Notes: generated by a model from the sequence alone, not told the origin. 64,000 bases of DNA from Lichenihabitans psoromatis (GCF_004323635.1 NZ_CP036515.1:558001-622000); one strand, 5' to 3'; shown: positions 27,359-36,763, counted from the stretch's first letter. A program made the numbers and translations.

Positions 27359-28273
27359 ATGATGCAATCCGGGATTTTCACGGGCTACTTCCCCTACGGT
27401 CTCCAGGAGACTGCCAAGCGGATCCGTAGCCACGGCTTCAACACCGTGCAGCTCGATCTGCATTTCAAAGATATCGATCTCGGCGCGGGAGAGATCACCA
27501 AGGACAAGGCCAAGACGGTGCGTGATGCCTTCCGGGCCAACGACCTGCCAATCTCCTGCATCTCCGGCTACACCAATATCATCCACCCCGATCTCGACCA
27601 CCGTAAAGCCAATGTCGATCGCCTGAAGGAGATTATCCGCAACGCGCGCGCCTTCGGAACGCCTTACGTCATCTCCGAGACCGGCACCTACAATACCGAA
27701 TCCGAATGGATGAGCGACCCGAAGAACAAGTCGGAAGAAGGCTTCGAGATGTGCCGCAAGATCATCGCGGAACTTGCTCAGGAGGCCTACGACCACGGGT
27801 CGATGTTCCTGCTCGAAACCTATGTGAACAACGTCGTCGGATCGGTGGAGGAAACCGTGCGGATGTTTGCACAGGTGGACCATCCCGGGCTCGGCCTGCT
27901 GATGGATCCGACCAACTACTTCGAAAGCCACAATATCGACGCCATGGACAAGGTGCTGAACCAAGTGTTCGACACCCTCGCGGACAAGATCAAGATCGCC
28001 CATGCCAAGGATGTGGCGCGCGCCGGTGATGATAAGAGCGAGAAGCATGCGGATATCGGCGACGACGATGCCCTCGCGTCCCACACGTTCCGCGGCGTTG
28101 GCGAGATCGTGCTCAACGCGCCGGGCACGGGCTCGCTGAACTACGATCTCTATCTGCAGCGCCTCGGCGAGAAACACCCCAACATCGCGGTCATCGTCGA
28201 GCATCTCAATGAGGCGGATGTGCCTCGGTCGAAGAAGTTTCTGGACGACAAATTCAGCGCAAACAGCCTGTGA
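27359..28273 (+). CDS. Sugar phosphate isomerase/epimerase family protein (MocC-like)
   Basis: A 304-aa TIM-barrel protein of the xylose-isomerase-like family that isomerises, epimerises or dehydrates sugars and inositols with a divalent metal. Seen metal-site contexts: SETGTYNTES, FLLETYVNN, MDPTNYFES, AHAKDV and VIVEHLNE, in the usual order of Glu, Asp, His, Glu. Start is ATG 27359 (or 27362), preceded by AGGAGGGA. The stop overlaps the GTG of the next permease gene, so it is translated with that importer. In rhizobia the related MocC works with MocA on rhizopines; substrate here is inferred only by context. Confidence 0.85.
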   Translation: MMQSGIFTGYFPYGLQETAKRIRSHGFNTVQLDLHFKDIDLGAGEITKDKAKTVRDAFRANDLPISCISGYTNIIHPDLDHRKANVDRLKEIIRNARAFGTPYVISETGTYNTESEWMSDPKNKSEEGFEMCRKIIAELAQEAYDHGSMFLLETYVNNVVGSVEETVRMFAQVDHPGLGLLMDPTNYFESHNIDAMDKVLNQVFDTLADKIKIAHAKDVARAGDDKSEKHADIGDDDALASHTFRGVGEIVLNAPGTGSLNYDLYLQRLGEKHPNIAVIVEHLNEADVPRSKKFLDDKFSANSL

Positions 28274-29253
28274 CCACCCTGCCCTCACGGTTGATGACAG
28301 CGGCGCCGCTGCGGTGGACGAAAGCCTTGATGGGCCAGCGCGAGACGTCCGTCGCGCTGATGATCCTGCTCGTGGTCGTCTACCTCAGCTTTGCCAACCC
28401 GTTCTTCCTGACGCCCCGCAACCTGCTCAACGTGGGGCGCCAGGCCTCGGTGGTCGCGATCGTGGCGCTCGGCGAAGCGCTCGTCATCATCGCCCGGGGG
28501 CTCGACCTCTCGGTCGGCTCGACGCTCGGCCTTGCGGCCGTCGTCGCGGCCTATGTCGACCGAACGGCTGGCAGTGCCGTGATGGCGCTGCTGGCAGGCC
28601 TTGGCGTCGGCGGCCTCACGGGCCTCGTCAACGGCACGCTGTTCACCCGGCTCAATATCAACCCGTTCATCGCGACCCTTGGCACCTTGTCGGTGGCACG
28701 TGGTCTCGCGCTGCTGATGACAGGCGGTATTCCGATCCCGTTCACGGCTGGTTTCGCCGACTTCCTCGGGGCTGGGCGTTTCTACACCGTGCCGATCTCG
28801 CTGATCCTGATGATCGTCCTCGCGATCGTGTTTCACATCTTCGCCTCACGGACCAGGATCGGGCGCAACATCTACGCGATCGGCGACAGTCCTGCCGCGG
28901 CCCGTCTGGCCGGCATCGATGTCGAAGGCACGCGATTGCTGGTCTTCATCCTGTGCGGCTTGTTGGCGGGACTCGGCGGCATCATTCTGTCGGGTAACCT
29001 CGCCAGCGCCAACCCGGACCTCGGCCGCGGCTATGAGCTCGATGTCATCGCAGCCGTGATCCTCGGCGGCACCGCGCTTGCGGGCGGTCGGGGCTCCATC
29101 CTCGGCGTCGTGCTTGGCGCTTTGCTGATGGCGCTGCTCAGCAATGGCTTCGTGTTGCTGGGCATCTCGGCCCATTGGCAGATCGTCTGCAAAGGTCTCG
29201 TCATCATCCTGGCCGTCGGTATCGACGGCATCCGGCGTGGCCGGGACGATTAA
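28270..29253 (+). CDS. Ribose-type ABC transporter permease (RbsC-like)
   Basis: A 327-aa inner-membrane permease of the ribose/xylose/inositol family, with about eight to ten hydrophobic helices. Family markers: NLLNVGRQASVVAIVALGEA, IIARGLDLSVGSTLGLAAVV, LNINPFIATLGTLSVARGLA and DVIAAVILGGTALAGGRGSI. It starts at GTG, which overlaps the isomerase stop. It belongs with the binding protein and double ATPase downstream as a complete importer; the unrelated first importer lies upstream in the same locus. Confidence 0.9.
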   Translation: MTTLPSRLMTAAPLRWTKALMGQRETSVALMILLVVVYLSFANPFFLTPRNLLNVGRQASVVAIVALGEALVIIARGLDLSVGSTLGLAAVVAAYVDRTAGSAVMALLAGLGVGGLTGLVNGTLFTRLNINPFIATLGTLSVARGLALLMTGGIPIPFTAGFADFLGAGRFYTVPISLILMIVLAIVFHIFASRTRIGRNIYAIGDSPAAARLAGIDVEGTRLLVFILCGLLAGLGGIILSGNLASANPDLGRGYELDVIAAVILGGTALAGGRGSILGVVLGALLMALLSNGFVLLGISAHWQIVCKGLVIILAVGIDGIRRGRDD

Positions 29254-29277
29254 CAAACAACATCTGGGGGGACCGAC

Positions 29278-30255
29278 ATGAATTTAACCAGGCGTATCCT
29301 GATCATCACTGCCACCGCTGGCCTGCTGGCCGGCACTTCCGGCCTGAAGGCGGCCGAACTGCCCAAGGGCGGTACGGTCGAGGCCGTCACCAACGCGAAG
29401 GGTCCGCTGAAGATCGCGTTCCTGTCGTTCCAGAACAATCCGTTCTGGGTGCCGGTGACGGAGGGCGCAAAAGCGGCCGCAGACTATCTCAAGGCCCAGA
29501 ACGTCAAGGTCGACTACGTCGACCTGGGCGACAGCCTCAATGCGGAAGCCGTGATTGCCGGCATCGAAGGGGCGGTCGCTCAGAAATACGACGGCATCGT
29601 CACGGTCCCGATCTTCGACGGCACCGAACGGGCCATCAACGAGGCAGCGGATGCCGGCGTTCCGGTCTTCAACATCATCGCGGAAGGCTCCGTGCCCTCG
29701 AAGCGGATCGCATTCATGGGTCAGGACGCCATCGCGGCCGGCCAGCAGCTCGGCGCCTTCATGGTCAAGAAGCTTGGCGGCAAGGGGAAGATCGGGGTGA
29801 TCACCGGCTATTTCGGCGCCGTCCAGCACAATAATCGCATGAAAGGCGCGATCGACTACATCAAGGCCAACGCCCCCGGCATCACGATCGTCGGACCGTT
29901 CGAGAACCAGGACAAAGCGGAGGTCGCCTACTCGCTGGTGCAAGACATGGTGACAGCCAATCCGGACCTCTCGCTGGTTTATGTCACCGCAGGCGGCCCA
30001 TTCGGCGCCGCCAAGGCCATCAAGGACCTTGGCCTGGTCGGCAAGGTCGGCGTGGTCGGCTTCGACCATACACCCGACAATATGGCCTACCTGAAGACGG
30101 GGGAGATGTACGCGCTGATCGACCAAGCGCCGTTCCAGCAAGCCTTTGACTCGACCGTGACGCTCTACAATACGCTCGTAACCGGCAAGCCGCCCGCCGA
30201 GAAAATCATTGCGGTCAAGGGGCACATCATCACCCCGGCCGGTCCTCTCGACTGA
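29278..30255 (+). CDS. Sugar ABC transporter substrate-binding protein (RbsB/MocB-like)
   Basis: A 325-aa periplasmic binding protein with a cleavable signal peptide (RRILIITATAGLLAGTSG, cut near LKAA). The two-lobe ribose-binding fold shows in IAFLSFQNNPFWVPVTEGAK, the mid-domain NIIAEGSVPSKRIAFMGQDA and the second-lobe VGVVGFDHTPDN. The start follows GGGGGGA. It serves the RbsC-like permease and the RbsA-like ATPase on either side. In rhizopine catabolism MocB is a protein of this kind, but this family also binds many other sugars. Confidence 0.88.
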   Translation: MNLTRRILIITATAGLLAGTSGLKAAELPKGGTVEAVTNAKGPLKIAFLSFQNNPFWVPVTEGAKAAADYLKAQNVKVDYVDLGDSLNAEAVIAGIEGAVAQKYDGIVTVPIFDGTERAINEAADAGVPVFNIIAEGSVPSKRIAFMGQDAIAAGQQLGAFMVKKLGGKGKIGVITGYFGAVQHNNRMKGAIDYIKANAPGITIVGPFENQDKAEVAYSLVQDMVTANPDLSLVYVTAGGPFGAAKAIKDLGLVGKVGVVGFDHTPDNMAYLKTGEMYALIDQAPFQQAFDSTVTLYNTLVTGKPPAEKIIAVKGHIITPAGPLD

Positions 30256-30266
30256 CCGCAGCCGCC

Positions 30267-31796
30267 ATGACCGCTGCCATTCTCGACATTAAAGGCATCA
30301 CGAAACGTTTCGGCGAGACGGCGATCCTGCACGGGATCGATCTCACGATCAGGCCGGGCGAGATCATCGGCCTCATCGGCGAGAACGGCGCCGGCAAATC
30401 CACGCTGATGAACATCATAGCGGGCAAGCTGCGCCCCACGGCCGGTACCCTCACGTTCGACGGCGTGCCGATGGACCTCGACGGCATCGGCCACGGACAG
30501 GCGCTCGGGGTCCGCTTCGTCCACCAGGAGTTGTCCACGGCGGGGTCTCTCAGTGTGGCGGAGAACATCTTCCTGGGGCGCTACCTCGCCAATAAGGCGG
30601 GGTTCGTCGACCGTAAACGACTGAACGCCGAGGCCCGGCGCGTTCTCGCACGCGTTGGACTCGATGCGATTGAGCCCGGCGTGCGGCTCGGTACCCTGCG
30701 CAGCGGCGAACAGCAGCTTGTCGAACTCGCCAAAGCGATCGCCGAGGAGCCCCGCCTCCTGATCCTCGACGAGCCGACCTCCTCGCTGACCCCCGTCGAG
30801 GGCGAGCGCCTCTTTTCCCTCGCGCATGAACTTGCCGCCAAAGGCACCGGCCTGATCTTCATCACGCATCGGCTCGAGGAAGCGCTCGCCCATTGCGATC
30901 GCATCGTGGTGCTGCGCGACGGGCGCCTGATCGTCGACCTGCCGGCCAGGACTGCGACCAAGTCCGATCTCATCCTTCACATGGTCGGGCGACCCACGAC
31001 CTTCGCCTACCGGCCGCACGGACGGATCGAGACGACCACCCGTCTGATCGTTCGCAACCTCGCCGACGCGAGCCATCTCAAGGGGATCGACCTCGAGGCT
31101 AGGGGAGGCGAAGTCGTGGGACTCTTCGGCCTCGTCGGCGCCGGCCGCACGGAGTTCCTCGAAACGCTCTACGGTTACCGGGCAGCGCGCTCGGGCTCGG
31201 TCACGGTTGACGGGGCACCGCTGGCACTCGGCCGGGTCGGGCAGGCGGTACGCCGCGGCCTCTTCATGCTGCCCGAGGGCCGCAAAACGCGCGGCATCCT
31301 TCCGACCCATTCGGTGCGCCGCAACATCAGCGTCAGCGGATTATTTGGGTTCAGCCGCCTCGGTTTCGTCAATCGCCGCGCCGAAGCGGCCGCGGTGAGA
31401 CGCCTCAGCGCCGCGCTGAACATCCGCATGGCGGACGATAGCCAGCCGATCACGGCCCTGTCGGGCGGCAATCAGCAGAAGGCCCTGTTCGCGCGGGCCC
31501 TGCTGGCGGCCCCCAAGGTGCTGCTGCTCGACGAGCCGACCCACGGGGTCGATGTCGGCGCCAAGGCCGAGATCTACGACATTATCAGCCGGCTCGCCGC
31601 CGCGGGGACGACCGTGCTGATGGCCTCCTCCGAACTGCCCGAGATCCTCGCGGTCGCTGATCGCTGCCTGGTTTTCGCGGGGGGACGGATCGCCGCCGAT
31701 CTCGACCGCGCGGGGATGAGCGAGGAGAGCATCCTCGCCGGGGCCTTCGCGAGTGCCCCGAGCGAACGGCTTGCGGGGAGCGACGTCCATGGTTGA
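30267..31796 (+). CDS. Sugar ABC transporter ATP-binding protein (RbsA-like, two domains)
   Basis: A 509-aa ATPase with two nucleotide-binding domains in one chain, as in RbsA/MglA. Domain 1: Walker A GENGAGKST, signature LRSGEQQLVELAKAI, Walker B LLILDEPTSSLT, H-loop ITHR. Domain 2: Walker A replaced by GLVGAGRTE, which is the normal degenerate form in this family, then LSGGNQQKALFARAL and LLLDEPTHGVDVGAK. It energises the RbsC-like permease. Its last 8 bases overlap the DUF4432 gene. Confidence 0.92.
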   Translation: MTAAILDIKGITKRFGETAILHGIDLTIRPGEIIGLIGENGAGKSTLMNIIAGKLRPTAGTLTFDGVPMDLDGIGHGQALGVRFVHQELSTAGSLSVAENIFLGRYLANKAGFVDRKRLNAEARRVLARVGLDAIEPGVRLGTLRSGEQQLVELAKAIAEEPRLLILDEPTSSLTPVEGERLFSLAHELAAKGTGLIFITHRLEEALAHCDRIVVLRDGRLIVDLPARTATKSDLILHMVGRPTTFAYRPHGRIETTTRLIVRNLADASHLKGIDLEARGGEVVGLFGLVGAGRTEFLETLYGYRAARSGSVTVDGAPLALGRVGQAVRRGLFMLPEGRKTRGILPTHSVRRNISVSGLFGFSRLGFVNRRAEAAAVRRLSAALNIRMADDSQPITALSGGNQQKALFARALLAAPKVLLLDEPTHGVDVGAKAEIYDIISRLAAAGTTVLMASSELPEILAVADRCLVFAGGRIAADLDRAGMSEESILAGAFASAPSERLAGSDVHG

Positions 31797-32967
31797 GCTC
31801 TACGGACGGATCTTGACGCGGCGCGACCTCGCCGAACGTTCCGGCGCGCTGTCGCAATTCGCCGGCGTGCGGCTCATGACGCTTGGCGATGGGGTGGAGC
31901 GCGGGATCCGGGTGCTCGAGTTCCGTACGGGCACCGGCCTGCGCTTTACCGCGCTGGTGGACCGCGCGCTCGACATCGGCGACTGCGAGATTCGGGGTCA
32001 GGCGATCGGCTGGCATTCGCCGAGCGGGTTTCGGCACCCCGGCCTGCACGAACCCGAGGGCGAGGCGGGGCTCGGCTGGCTCCGCTCCTTCTCCGGGCTG
32101 CTCGTCACAGGCGGGCTGGATCATATCCTCGGTCCGGCCGAGGTGTCGGCCGAAACCTACCACTATCCCGGTCGTTCGTCGGTCCGTCATGGCCTGCATG
32201 GCCGGCTCAGCGCCATTCCGGCCCGCCTGAGCGGTTATGGCGAGCGCTGGGAGGACGAACGGTGCGTGCTATGGGCCGAGGGCGTCATGCAGCAATCCAC
32301 CGTGTTCGGGGAGGATCTTCACCTTCATCGCCGGATCGAGGCCGATGTCGGCGGATCAGAGATCCGCATCACCGACCGGGTCGAAAACCACGGCTTTGCC
32401 CGCACGCCGCACATGTTGTTCTACCACGTGAACCTCGGCTATCCTCTGCTCGACAAGGGCGCGCGCTTTGCGGCCCCTATCCGCTACGTGGTCTGGGCGT
32501 CCCACGCCGGCCCGGACTATCGGCGCCAAGCCGTCGGCTACCGGCGAATGCCCGACCCGCGTCCCGATTTCCGCGAGCAGGTCTGGCAACACGATCTCGC
32601 CGCTGACGACCAAGGCTGGACGTCAGCCGCCCTCATCAACGACCGCCTGGGCCTCGGCTTCGAGATCCGCACGCGCAAGGCGCAGTTACCCTGCACCTAT
32701 GAGTGGCAGAACTTCCAGTCCGGCCACTACACGATAGGCATCGAGCCTTCGACCCATCACGTGCTGGGTGACGCCGCCGCACGCGAGCGAGGTGAAATGA
32801 TCTGGCTGGAGCACGGCGACGAGCGACACTACGACGCTGTGTTCCGCCTCGTCGACGGCGCCGAGGCGATCGCCCAGTTTGACACCCGTGTCACGTCTTT
32901 GGGCAGCCAACCCGACGAGGACTATCCGGCACCCTCGAACGACTTCCCAAATCTGTCGCACCGTTGA
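31789..32967 (+). CDS. Aldose 1-epimerase family protein (DUF4432)
   Basis: A 392-aa DUF4432 protein, a galactose mutarotase-like beta-sandwich expected to act on sugar anomers or to open sugar rings. Seen: LEFRTGTGLRFTALVDRALD near the N-terminus, HGLHGRLS at about 138, DRVENHGFARTPHMLFYHVN, and GIEPSTHHVLG with the catalytic-type glutamate near 331. Start ATG 31789 lies within the end of the ATPase gene, after GGGGAG. It is the last gene of the long importer operon and supports a sugar or cyclitol as substrate. Confidence 0.82.
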   Translation: MVELYGRILTRRDLAERSGALSQFAGVRLMTLGDGVERGIRVLEFRTGTGLRFTALVDRALDIGDCEIRGQAIGWHSPSGFRHPGLHEPEGEAGLGWLRSFSGLLVTGGLDHILGPAEVSAETYHYPGRSSVRHGLHGRLSAIPARLSGYGERWEDERCVLWAEGVMQQSTVFGEDLHLHRRIEADVGGSEIRITDRVENHGFARTPHMLFYHVNLGYPLLDKGARFAAPIRYVVWASHAGPDYRRQAVGYRRMPDPRPDFREQVWQHDLAADDQGWTSAALINDRLGLGFEIRTRKAQLPCTYEWQNFQSGHYTIGIEPSTHHVLGDAAARERGEMIWLEHGDERHYDAVFRLVDGAEAIAQFDTRVTSLGSQPDEDYPAPSNDFPNLSHR

Positions 32968-33005
32968 TCTTGCGTCTACAACTGATGTAAATTGCCGCAT
33001 CTAGC

Positions 33006-33035
33006 TTGACGATAACATCATATAAGATCATAAAT
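33006..33035 (+). promoter_or_regulatory. Promoter of the MocD-like operon with ACATCAT motif
   Basis: TTGACG (33006-33011), an 18-base spacer, then ATAAAT (33030-33035). ACATCAT at 33015-33021 sits between the two hexamers, flanked by more ATCAT/ATCATC words. The same ACATCAT appears three times (one inverted) before the importer operon at 20437-20497, suggesting one regulator for both units. Assignment is inference. Confidence 0.4.
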
Positions 33036-33101
33036 CATCAGATATCATCGATCTCGGCCGCACTGCGCTGCAAGATCCATTGATTTTAAAGAAAGGCGAC
33101 T

Positions 33102-34214
33102 ATGGTGAGCGCTGCCGCCGAGACCCTCGCGAAGCCACGGCGTGATTACAGCCTCGTCGGCGAGAGCACCCGGTCCGCCATCGAGACCGGGCTGGCCTCT
33201 GCCGAGTGGTATCATACCGATGTGCCGCGCAAGACCATGAAGGCGCTGATGCAGCGCTCCGATGGGCCCGCGATTCGGGACACCACGATCTGGATCGCGG
33301 CCCTGCTTGTCTCGGCCGCGGGTGGCGTTGCGTTGTGGGGAAGCGTGTGGTGCGTGCCCTGCTTCTTCGTCTACGGCACGCTCTATGGCTCGGCGAGCGA
33401 CTCTCGATGGCACGAGTGCGGTCACGGCACCGCTTTCAAGACGCGCTGGATGAACGATGTCGTCTATCGGATCGCCAGCTTCATGCTGATGCGCAATCCG
33501 GTGACCTGGCGCTGGAGCCATGCTCGCCACCACACCGATACGAGCATCGTCGGGCGGGATGCCGAGATCGCCGTGATGCGGCCGCCCGATCTGGCGCGCA
33601 CCGTCGCGAATTTTGTCGGCCTGTTCGACACGTGGCATTCGATGAAGGCGCTGCTCAAAAACGCCGTCGGAACAATCACCGAAGATGAGCAGAGCTTCAT
33701 CCCGGAGATGGAACGGCGCAAGGCTATCGACGCCGCGCGGCTTCACATCGCCATTTACGCCGTGACGCTGGTGCTGGCGCTGGTCCTGCGATCCTGGCTC
33801 CCCCTGATGCTGATCGGTCTGCCTCGCCTTTACGGCTGCTGGCACATGGTCCTGGTGGGCCTGCTGCAGCACGGCGGCCTTGCCGACAATGTTGTGGACC
33901 ACCGGCTGAACTCGCGCACCGTGTATATGAACCCGGTCAGTCGCTTTATCTACTGGAACATGAATTACCACGTGGAACACCACATGTTTCCGATGGTGCC
34001 TTACCATGCGCTGCCGCAGCTTCATGAGCTCATCAAGCATGATTTGCCGGCTCCGAATGCTTCGATCCTGGACGCATACCGCGAGATGGTGCCCGCTTTT
34101 CTGCGGCAGTTGCGCAACGAGGATTATTTCGTGAAGCGCGAACTGCCTCCGACGGCGCGGCCCTACCGCGAAGACTTCCACGCGATGAATGCTTTGCCTG
34201 CCGCTGCTGAATAG
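33102..34214 (+). CDS. mocD: Fatty acid desaturase-family di-iron oxygenase (MocD-like)
   Basis: A 370-aa integral-membrane di-iron oxygenase. The three histidine boxes are present: HECGH at 104-108, HARHH at 140-144 and, further on, HVEHH at about 287-291. Hydrophobic helices lie near 62-95, 240-262 and 265-280. Electrons would come from the Rieske ferredoxin and flavoprotein encoded next. This trio matches rhizobial mocDEF, whose products remove the O-methyl group of the rhizopine 3-O-methyl-scyllo-inosamine. The symbol is given by family and gene order, not by proof of substrate; lipid or hydrocarbon desaturases share the same boxes. Confidence 0.78.
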   Translation: MVSAAAETLAKPRRDYSLVGESTRSAIETGLASAEWYHTDVPRKTMKALMQRSDGPAIRDTTIWIAALLVSAAGGVALWGSVWCVPCFFVYGTLYGSASDSRWHECGHGTAFKTRWMNDVVYRIASFMLMRNPVTWRWSHARHHTDTSIVGRDAEIAVMRPPDLARTVANFVGLFDTWHSMKALLKNAVGTITEDEQSFIPEMERRKAIDAARLHIAIYAVTLVLALVLRSWLPLMLIGLPRLYGCWHMVLVGLLQHGGLADNVVDHRLNSRTVYMNPVSRFIYWNMNYHVEHHMFPMVPYHALPQLHELIKHDLPAPNASILDAYREMVPAFLRQLRNEDYFVKRELPPTARPYREDFHAMNALPAAAE

Positions 34215-34280
34215 ACCGTCAGACCGGAGCGCCGCAGGGTGCCAGGCCTGTCAAGATCAAAACCTGAGGAAGGAACCGAG

Positions 34281-34595
34281 ATGGCCGACTGGGTCGACGC
34301 TTGCGCGGCAGGCGACATCGACGAAGAGGATGTGATCCGCTGGGATCACGCCGGCCGCACCTTTGCGATCTATCGCTCACCCGACGACGAATATTTCGCG
34401 ACTGATGGACTATGCACCCACGAGCGCATCCATCTCGCCGAAGGGCTGGTGATGGACGACATCATCGAGTGCCCCAAGCACAATGGACGGTTCAACTACA
34501 AGACCGGCTTGGCCAAGGGGGCTCCGGTCTGCATCAACCTGCAGACCTACGCGGTGCGTGTCGAGGCCGGGAGAGTGCTGGTTCAGGTCGGGTAA
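34281..34595 (+). CDS. mocE: MocE-like Rieske 2Fe-2S ferredoxin
   Basis: A 104-aa soluble Rieske ferredoxin. Cluster ligands are Cys45, His47 (CTH) and Cys64, His67 (CPKH), with the surrounding HLAEGLVMDDIIECPKHNGR and NYKTGLAKGAPVCINLQTY closely like the MocE type. It would pass electrons from the downstream flavoprotein to the di-iron oxygenase. Start ATG 34281 follows GAGGAAGGA. Its TAA overlaps the next ATG by one base (TAATG), so ferredoxin and reductase are made together. Confidence 0.88.
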   Translation: MADWVDACAAGDIDEEDVIRWDHAGRTFAIYRSPDDEYFATDGLCTHERIHLAEGLVMDDIIECPKHNGRFNYKTGLAKGAPVCINLQTYAVRVEAGRVLVQVG

Positions 34596-35902
34596 TGAGC
34601 GCGGCATCGAGCGGAGCACATGTCGTGACTGGGAATGACGGCATGGTGATCGTCGGCGCCGGAGATTGCGGCGTCCGCGCTGCCGTGGCGCTGCGCGACC
34701 TCGGCCATGTCGGGCCAATCACCCTCGCCGGGGCGGAGCGCCATCACCCTTATGAGCGCCCTCCGCTCTCGAAGACGACCTTGGATAACAGCGCCGACCC
34801 CCTGCCGAAATACATCGTGACGCCCGAGCGCCTGGCCACGGCAGATATTCGCTTGTGTACGTCCGTGACTGCCGAGGCCATCGATCGAACCCGCAAGCTG
34901 CTGCGGCTCGACGACGGCTCCGTGCTGGCCTACCGCAAGCTGCTGCTTGCGACCGGGGCCAGACCACGGCCGCTGCCGATGGCGGTTGGCCTGGCACGCT
35001 GCGTCACCCTTAGAACCTTTGACGATGCCCTGGCGCTCCGCGCTCATCTGCGCCCCGGCCGCCGTTTGGCGGTTGTCGGCGGCGGCTTCATCGGGCTGGA
35101 GTTGGCCGCGATGGCGCGCGAGGCCGGGGTCGACGTGACCGTGATCGAGGCGCTTCCGCGCATTCTTCAGCGCGGCGTTCCTCCCGCCATCGCGGCAGCC
35201 ATCCATGCCCGCCATATGGCGGCTGGCGTCGTCATCCGCTGCGGGCATGCCATCACGAGCATGGTCGAGAATGAAACCGGCCTTCACATCACGCTGGCGG
35301 ACGGCGACATGCTCATGGCGGACATCGCCGTGATCGGCATCGGTGCCTTGCCCAACACGGCTTTGGCCGAGGCGGCAGGCCTCACGATCGACAACGGTAT
35401 CGCGGTCGACGACTGCCTCACGACGAGCGACCCCGACATTCTGGCGGCCGGGGACTGCTGCTCCTTCCCGCTCGCGCTCTACGGTGGCCGCCGCGTCCGA
35501 TTGGAATCGTGGCGCAACGCGCAGGAGCAGGGTGCGCTGGCGGCCGGCACCATGATGGGGCAACACGACGCCCATCGGGCGGTACCCTGGTTCTGGTCCG
35601 ACCAGTATGAACTCGGCTTGCAGATCGCGGGGCTAGCCGATGAGGCCGTCGACGTCGTGCGTCGCGACCTCGGGCCTGACGCGTTCCTCCTGTTCCATCT
35701 CGCGGCCGATGGTCGGCTCCTGGCGGCGAGTGGCCTTGGACCGGGCAACACTGTCGCCCGCGACATCCGGCTCGCCGAGATGCTGATTGCGCGAAGGGCA
35801 CACCCCCCGCGCGACGCGCTGGCCGATCCCGGCGTTAAGCTGAAATCCCTCGTCGTGGCCGAGTCGCCTGCTGCGAGACATCTGGAAGGCGTCGTCACAT
35901 GA
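34595..35902 (+). CDS. mocF: FAD-dependent ferredoxin reductase (MocF-like)
   Basis: A 435-aa flavoprotein of the class that feeds Rieske and plant-type ferredoxins. Seen: N-terminal FAD motif VIVGAGDCGVRAAVALRDLG at about 18-37, the NAD(P) motif AVVGGGFIGLELAAMAREAG at about 158-177, and the second FAD block DILAAGDCCSFPLA at about 281-294, then a C-terminal dimerisation domain. Its start overlaps the ferredoxin stop. With the two genes before it, it completes an oxygenase / ferredoxin / reductase chain. Confidence 0.88.
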   Translation: MSAASSGAHVVTGNDGMVIVGAGDCGVRAAVALRDLGHVGPITLAGAERHHPYERPPLSKTTLDNSADPLPKYIVTPERLATADIRLCTSVTAEAIDRTRKLLRLDDGSVLAYRKLLLATGARPRPLPMAVGLARCVTLRTFDDALALRAHLRPGRRLAVVGGGFIGLELAAMAREAGVDVTVIEALPRILQRGVPPAIAAAIHARHMAAGVVIRCGHAITSMVENETGLHITLADGDMLMADIAVIGIGALPNTALAEAAGLTIDNGIAVDDCLTTSDPDILAAGDCCSFPLALYGGRRVRLESWRNAQEQGALAAGTMMGQHDAHRAVPWFWSDQYELGLQIAGLADEAVDVVRRDLGPDAFLLFHLAADGRLLAASGLGPGNTVARDIRLAEMLIARRAHPPRDALADPGVKLKSLVVAESPAARHLEGVVT

Positions 35903-35968
35903 CATGCGGATCGTGCAGGCGGATCGAACCCATCCACCTCGACGCAGCGACAGCCGAGAGGTGTGCCC

Positions 35969-36763
35969 ATGATTGAGACGGTGCGGTGGGAACGGCTGAA
36001 GCCCGAAGAGTTCGACCGCCGGATGGCGCAAAAACCCGTCGTCTATCTGCCACTCGGCCTCTGCGAGCCGCACGGCCATATCGCGCCCTTCGGACTGGAC
36101 ACGATCAAGGCCGAATATCTCTGCGACGCGGCGGCGCGGCGCTTCGGCGGCATCGTGGCGCCGACCCAAAGCTATCATATCCATGAGACCGGCTATCACG
36201 CGCCATGGCTGCGCGCCGTCATGGGCGACATCAATCCGCGTCTGGCCGCGTTGCCGCCGCATGTCGTCCTCGAGACCTTCCTGTACCAGCTTCGTGCCTT
36301 TCGGAATGCGGGCTTCGCGGCCGCCGTCGTGGTCTCAGGCCATCATGGCGGCAACCAGTTCGACCTGCGAACTGTGGCCGACGCCTTTTCGGCCGCCTAC
36401 CCGTTCGAGATCTTCGCCTGCAGCGATCCGGAGCTCGTCGAGGGGGTCTATGAGGGGGATCACGCCGGCTACTACGAAGTGTCGCAGCTTCTGGCGATCG
36501 AGCCCGACCTCATCGACCTGTCGCGCGCCGGCCGGGTGGAGACGGACCCGCTTGGCCGCTTCGCGCAAAACCCCGACGCGGCTGACGGCAATGCCGAGGC
36601 CGGCCGCCACATGCTCGACCTCGCGGTCGAACGCCTGGGGCAGGTTGTGGCCGGCTTCTCCCTTACGTCCACGCAGGCCCGCTTCATTCCGATGGACGCC
36701 ATCGAGCCAATCTGGGCCGCGATCGCGGCCTCCCGGGCCCACTGGCGGACCCTCAACGCCTGA
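35969..36763 (+). CDS. Creatininase family protein
   Basis: A 264-aa creatininase-family amidohydrolase, a binuclear metal enzyme cleaving cyclic or linear amides. Seen: LPLGLCEPHGHIAPFGLD at about 30-47, with metal-ligand Glu, His and Asp in the usual spacing, and SGHHGGNQFDL at about 126-136. Start at ATG 35969 after GAGAGG; a GTG two codons earlier is possible. It follows the oxygenase chain by 66 bases on the same strand and is probably part of that operon. If the substrate is an amino-cyclitol, an amide intermediate could be its target, but this is speculation. Confidence 0.82.
   Translation: MIETVRWERLKPEEFDRRMAQKPVVYLPLGLCEPHGHIAPFGLDTIKAEYLCDAAARRFGGIVAPTQSYHIHETGYHAPWLRAVMGDINPRLAALPPHVVLETFLYQLRAFRNAGFAAAVVVSGHHGGNQFDLRTVADAFSAAYPFEIFACSDPELVEGVYEGDHAGYYEVSQLLAIEPDLIDLSRAGRVETDPLGRFAQNPDAADGNAEAGRHMLDLAVERLGQVVAGFSLTSTQARFIPMDAIEPIWAAIAASRAHWRTLNA

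Noticed and set aside
30267..31796. Degenerate Walker A in the second domain of the RbsA-like ATPase
   Set aside because: GLVGAGRTE is the normal form for this family, so it is not evidence of inactivation.
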